Assembly (NCBI GenBank): GCA_916613615.1
Contig: OU744725.1
Span: forward strand, 12,302,253-12,366,252
Direction: 5' to 3'
DNA from: Steromphala cineraria
Taxonomy: Eukaryota; Mollusca; Gastropoda; Trochida; Trochidae
DNA: 64,000 nt
Part shown: in pieces, positions 59,885 to 64,000 of the stretch
Layout: the number at the start of each line of letters is the position of its first letter
Position numbering within the stretch: position 1 is the stretch's first letter
The notes under the pieces: generated by a model
Databases searched by the model: none
Told to the model about the DNA's origin: nothing
What the model saw: the letters and a program-made list of their open reading frames with translations, nothing else
Made by a program: the position numbers and the translations under genes

Positions 59885-60734
59885 CTGTAACGTTAATGGT
59901 AAATAAGTTATCGCCAGTTCTTCATGTATGGGGTCAATTGTGGAATGTAATCCATTATGTATGAGTACATATAGCGCACGTATAACTTAATTTTCTGCCT
60001 GCAGAACAAATATTCAAAATGAGTTAATTTTCATCAATAAATGATGTATATATAATTTACTCATTTCTAATAATACTGGTATGTTAAAATCCGTTCCATT
60101 CTGAACTCCCGAGTTCAACCGTTCTCTGTGCCACGTGATATCAAGCTCACATGATGTAACTCCATTTACTTACAAGTCCTGTGGCCCACTGGGCCTTGAA
60201 TATTGACTGAAACTCTCTGTATATAAATGACATGAATTGTTATACTTCGAAAAGCCTTGTTCAAGTTCCAGCTGAACTCATACATATATTCACTGAGATA
60301 ATTACATGAAGTAAAATTATCAGAGACTGTTGCTAAACATTACCATTTTAATGATGATCGCTTCAGTATAGTGAAGATATAAAGGTATAAAGTGTTTTGA
60401 TCGAAATCGGACAATGTACTGCGCCTGCGCTCTTATTAGCCAAAGGTAATTTTGGAACTTATTAAAAGAAGACAGAAAAACAAATTTGAGATGATAGTAT
60501 TCAATAAGTAACTCGATCTATAGTTTCATTGCAAACTGTTAGCTATATTTACATTTTGGTGATGAACATGCAAGCTGAGTAAGATGATTTGAACTTCGAG
60601 GTTTGGTACCTATCAAAGCCAAATCAAATCTTTGGATAAGTAGCTGAAGTGTAATACGTCCCCTGGTTCGTAATGACGGACCAAGGGGACATATAAAATT
60701 ACAGTTAAGTTTTAACTAGATTGTAACTAATACC

Positions 60735-61040
60735 GGGGCGGGAGAGTGCAGTAGTTAGCGCATTCGGGTTCGGATCAAGAGGTCCGAGGTTCGAATCTCG
60801 CAAGGGACACGGGAACTTTGTTTGCACTAGATGTAACTGTTTTACACGCATAACGGGTTGGTTGCAATTCAACAATGAATTTCAGCGTAGTACCACCCAT
60901 GGTTCGCTAGTTCCAGCCGATGCTCGCGGGTTTCACCGCAATGCATTGTGGGCTTTCTCCCTGCCATAATACTAGCAGTAGCAGCCGTGGTATAATTGAA
61001 AAAACTCTTGAAAGCGGCGTTAAACTCACCTCAACTCAAT
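60735..61040 (+). mobile_element. tRNA-derived SINE with conserved body
   Basis: Head with TAGTTAGCGCATTCGGG (A box) and AGGTTCGAATCTCGC (B box). Body with CCAGCCGATGCTCGCGGGTTT and GCAATGCATTGTGGGC, tail GAAAGCGGCGTTAAAC and CACCTCAACTC. The 3' part recurs antisense at 54965-55125. Confidence 0.85.
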
Positions 61041-62848
61041 AATTCCACCTGAAGCAACTATATAATGTCTACATTCGATGATGTTAGCCAAAAACTGAAA
61101 CACAAAAAACGTGAATGATTTACCTGTTTAATTTGGACAATATCGAAGGTAACTGTAAACTTAAAGGCTCTGTAACACGTTTTTTCTGTATATTTTTTTC
61201 GCAAATTTGCTATTTATTATTAAAGTTTATACAATATATTGTTTTGTTAGAGGATAAAACAACCCTTTACACAACCCAATAAGCCGTATCCATAGAAAAG
61301 GTTATCAGTATTGAAAGAAAATGTTGCGACATATAAAACGACAGTAGTGTGGAAATCGTCAGTGTGAGAGGCAGATTTATTGGTCTCATGCGATTTGCGA
61401 GTTCAGACAGCAAGATGAATGGCCGTTCCATATTTAAAACTCTACTGAGTGTTTAGGTTTCGCTTCATCATTCAGATCACTTACCTCGGCGCGGTCATTT
61501 TAATTTGGACACATTAACATAGCCGCTCGAAAGGAAATGGACTCTCATGGCTTAAACCGAACAATGAACATTAGCTTCAGAACTAATGTCATTGATTAAG
61601 GAGTATTATTTAGCCATTGGTAGCACTTATTTAACTTTTGGAGAGATCACTTTATTTCACTAAGAAAAACGTGCTACAGCGCCTTTAATAATGGTCATTG
61701 CTCAATGAACTGTGGTATTACATGCCAAGGAATTTGTGGAGTGGTGTTTTTTACTTAGAATTTCAAAACTATACAATGTTATTAAGGGATAGTTCCGTTA
61801 CCATATGACTCGTTGGCGTTATTCCACGATACACATGTATAGCAGTTATTAACTTGTATACCTAAAGCTGTTGAGAATTTTCAGAAATGATCAATGATGA
61901 AAGTCGAGTCTTTGTTTAAATCAAAAGAGTTCGTTAATGTAACAGTATATATAGTACTACAACACAGTCCTAGATTTACATGTAGTATGTCTCCTAATTG
62001 AAAATTCCAGGGGTATATTGTGTTTTTTCACATGTCCTTTTATTTACCTGCCTGTCTGCAGGGGCAAGCCATTTTTAAATTTGACCATAACATTTTAAGC
62101 ATAGGCCTTTGATACTTCTCAATATTTGTATACTTTGAGGTTATAATTCAATGACCTTGACTTACGTTAAAACTTAAACATTAGTCATATTTTTATTGGT
62201 CAGTGTTGGTCATTTGACATTGATACGTGATGTATAGTTTATTATTCAATGGACAGTTTAAGACAACGGGTTCGTTGTCCATTGGATAAAAAAAGTTTAA
62301 GTGGGTGTAAGTGACAATGTTACAATCTCTTGTTGCACCTTCTCAATAAAATTCAACTTGTTTATGATATCCCTGTGTACCTAGAGATGTCAAATTGTGC
62401 ACTCGAGACATTAAGTCGTGCGCACGAGATACTAAGTCGTGCACACGAGATACTAAGTCGTGCGCACGAGATACTAAGTCGTGCGCACGAGATACTAAGT
62501 CGTGCTCACGAGATACTAAGTCGTGCGCACGAGATACTAAGTCGTGCGCACGAGATACTAAGTCGTGCGCACGAGATACTAAGTCGTGCGCACGAGATGC
62601 TAAGTCGTGCTCACGAGATACTAAGTCGTGCGCACGAGATACCAAGTCGTGCGCACGAGATACTAAGTCGTGCTCACGAGATATTAAGTCGTGCGCACGA
62701 GATATTAAGTCGTGCGCACGAGATACTAAGTCGTGCTCACGAGATACTAAGTCGTGCTCACGAGATACTAAGTCGTGCGCACGAGATATTAAGTCGTGCG
62801 CACGAGATAAATATTATTTTACCATGTCCCTTCAGCGCTTCCGTATTA

Positions 62849-64000
62849 AACATCTACGTGATGATTACACAAATTATTTCTATAGCTAATTCGCATTATT
62901 CGATCTGTTTTGTTATGTTTGGGGATTAATATGAAATCATGTCAAATAAATATTTTTCATAACATGTTACATATAAACTACGCACAATGTTCTGGCAATA
63001 ATTCATCATCTATATTTAAATCTTATCAAATTTATTTTTATTTAATACAAAATTTAATTCATATTAGGTTTACAAGTAATGACGTCATTTAGAGACGATC
63101 TTATCGTACAGTATAAACAACTATTTATCATTTCCTCTTTAATCTCATCTCTTTAATCGTATGTTCATTAACATGCTTTGCTTCTTTGAAGGCGCTTCGT
63201 GAAAAAAAAATTCTGTTACTTTAAAAAATGTTATCTACGCATTTAGGATGTTTTCTGTTGTTGTAAAAGAAATATATCAACTAAATGTATTTTTTTGCGC
63301 CTTATCATTACACACTGTTATTCCATAGCGTAATGAGGATCAATTTTAACTCGAATCAAAGCTGTACATCATAAAATCGGTCAAGTTGTCAACAATCTCG
63401 CATGCTTTTTTATCTCCCCAAAACTTGTTTTCAATACTATAAGAGAATTAACCGCTTTTCATTTTCTTAAATTATATCCAATTATATTATTTCCAATACA
63501 AGTACATATCATTGCTCCTTTTTTTTTCAATTGTTGTATGTATGTCTGAATCAGAAATTGAGATGTGTTATTCTTCCTGAATATTATCATTTATATCCTT
63601 CGGAAGTAACATTAGCCAAATAATTTCCTCAAAAAAACACTATTTTAAAACATTCCCTCTCGGTTTTTGCATAAATAAAAAAAAGAAATAGATTTCTAAT
63701 CTATCAGTGTAAGCAATATTAACTTAAAGTGATGCATCTATCATGTATCATAATGCTCTCGTGTTGGTTGTGTCTGGCCCCTTTACTGAATCTCTCTTTT
63801 TATTTGTTATTGGTATATGAGACATGCGACCTAGATATACATTTGTCTCTTTCTATGTGGCGTTTGAGGGGTTTCATCCCACTTTTTGTATGGTACCCAT
63901 ATTAACAGCTGGGTGAAGATAGGCGCACTTTCCCTTGTAAATTGTCATAACGAGTCTCTCAATCTCAACCCTTCACACTGATAGGTAAGCCAGCCATGAA
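62849..64000. other. Right flank, nothing recognised
   Basis: AT-rich sequence without coding frames, repeat pairs or palindromes I could support. Confidence 0.6.

Larger units (their letters stand above)
58973..62848. mobile_element. 3.9 kb element with inverted ends made of 21-bp palindromic repeats
   Basis: Both ends begin TACGGAAGCGCTGAAGGGAC and continue through ATGGTAAAATAATATTTAT into tandem 21-bp units, TCGTGCGCACGA + CTTAATATC or CTTAGTATC. There are about 11 units at the left (59011-59228) and about 20 at the right (62397-62810), in opposite orientation. TTAAAC borders both sides (58967-58972 and 62849-62854), a likely 6-bp target duplication. The interior has no transposase frame, only a small ORF, a nested 144-bp element and a SINE. 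Confidence 0.85.

Noticed and set aside
60735..60812. A functional tRNA gene
   Set aside because: A and B boxes are present but the sequence continues into a SINE body and tail; no convincing anticodon arm.
62397..62810. CRISPR-like array
   Set aside because: Units are directly contiguous 21-mers without unique spacers, in an animal genome.
62330..62929. 199-residue frame of SRAHEI repeats
   Set aside because: Translation of the 21-bp array at the right end of the 3.9 kb element; every frame is open for the same reason.

Overview
This window is animal nuclear DNA: AT-rich, intron-dense and packed with transposable elements. Coding sequence is short and split by introns with GT-AG borders. 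The kinds of repeat (tRNA-derived SINEs, short inverted-repeat elements, a Penelope-type remnant, a LINE with a hydrophobic leader) suggest a marine lophotrochozoan, most likely a bivalve mollusc. That assignment is an inference from style; no species marker was seen.

Two protein genes lie tail to tail. On the + strand, from before the left edge to 47466, is an ABCC1/MRP1-like full ABC transporter. I could place 28 consecutive exons whose phases all agree; they encode about 1480 residues, from the first membrane domain (TMD0) to the stop codon. Only the extreme N-terminus lies off the window. On the - strand, 58192 down to 49563, is a PRR5/PRR5L (Protor) homologue, a subunit of the TORC2 kinase complex, rebuilt from nine exons as about 283 residues. 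The 2.1 kb between the two stop codons holds both 3' ends and a degenerate tandem repeat.

The ABCC introns carry most of the repeats. There are short palindromic or inverted-repeat elements with clear target duplications (462-727, 9017-9107, 15595-15867, 46333-46421). There are also minisatellites (36-bp units at 4860-5905, 34-bp units at 11936-13890) and a family of about 300 bp whose edges look like splice acceptors. The 15.4 kb intron 24 (27617-43024) contains a roughly 180-bp satellite array with a FLYWCH-bearing inverted-repeat transposon inside it, and a broken LINE split exactly by a TA-flanked transposon. It also contains an intact 1091-residue endonuclease/reverse transcriptase LINE.

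Beyond the PRR5 start, 58973-62848 is a 3.9 kb inverted-repeat element. Each end is made of tandem 21-bp units centred on a 12-bp palindrome, and the element appears to be flanked by a 6-bp duplication. Its left end is followed by a small ORF that may be the relic of its own gene. This is the least familiar structure in the window. The last 1.1 kb is AT-rich with nothing recognisable.
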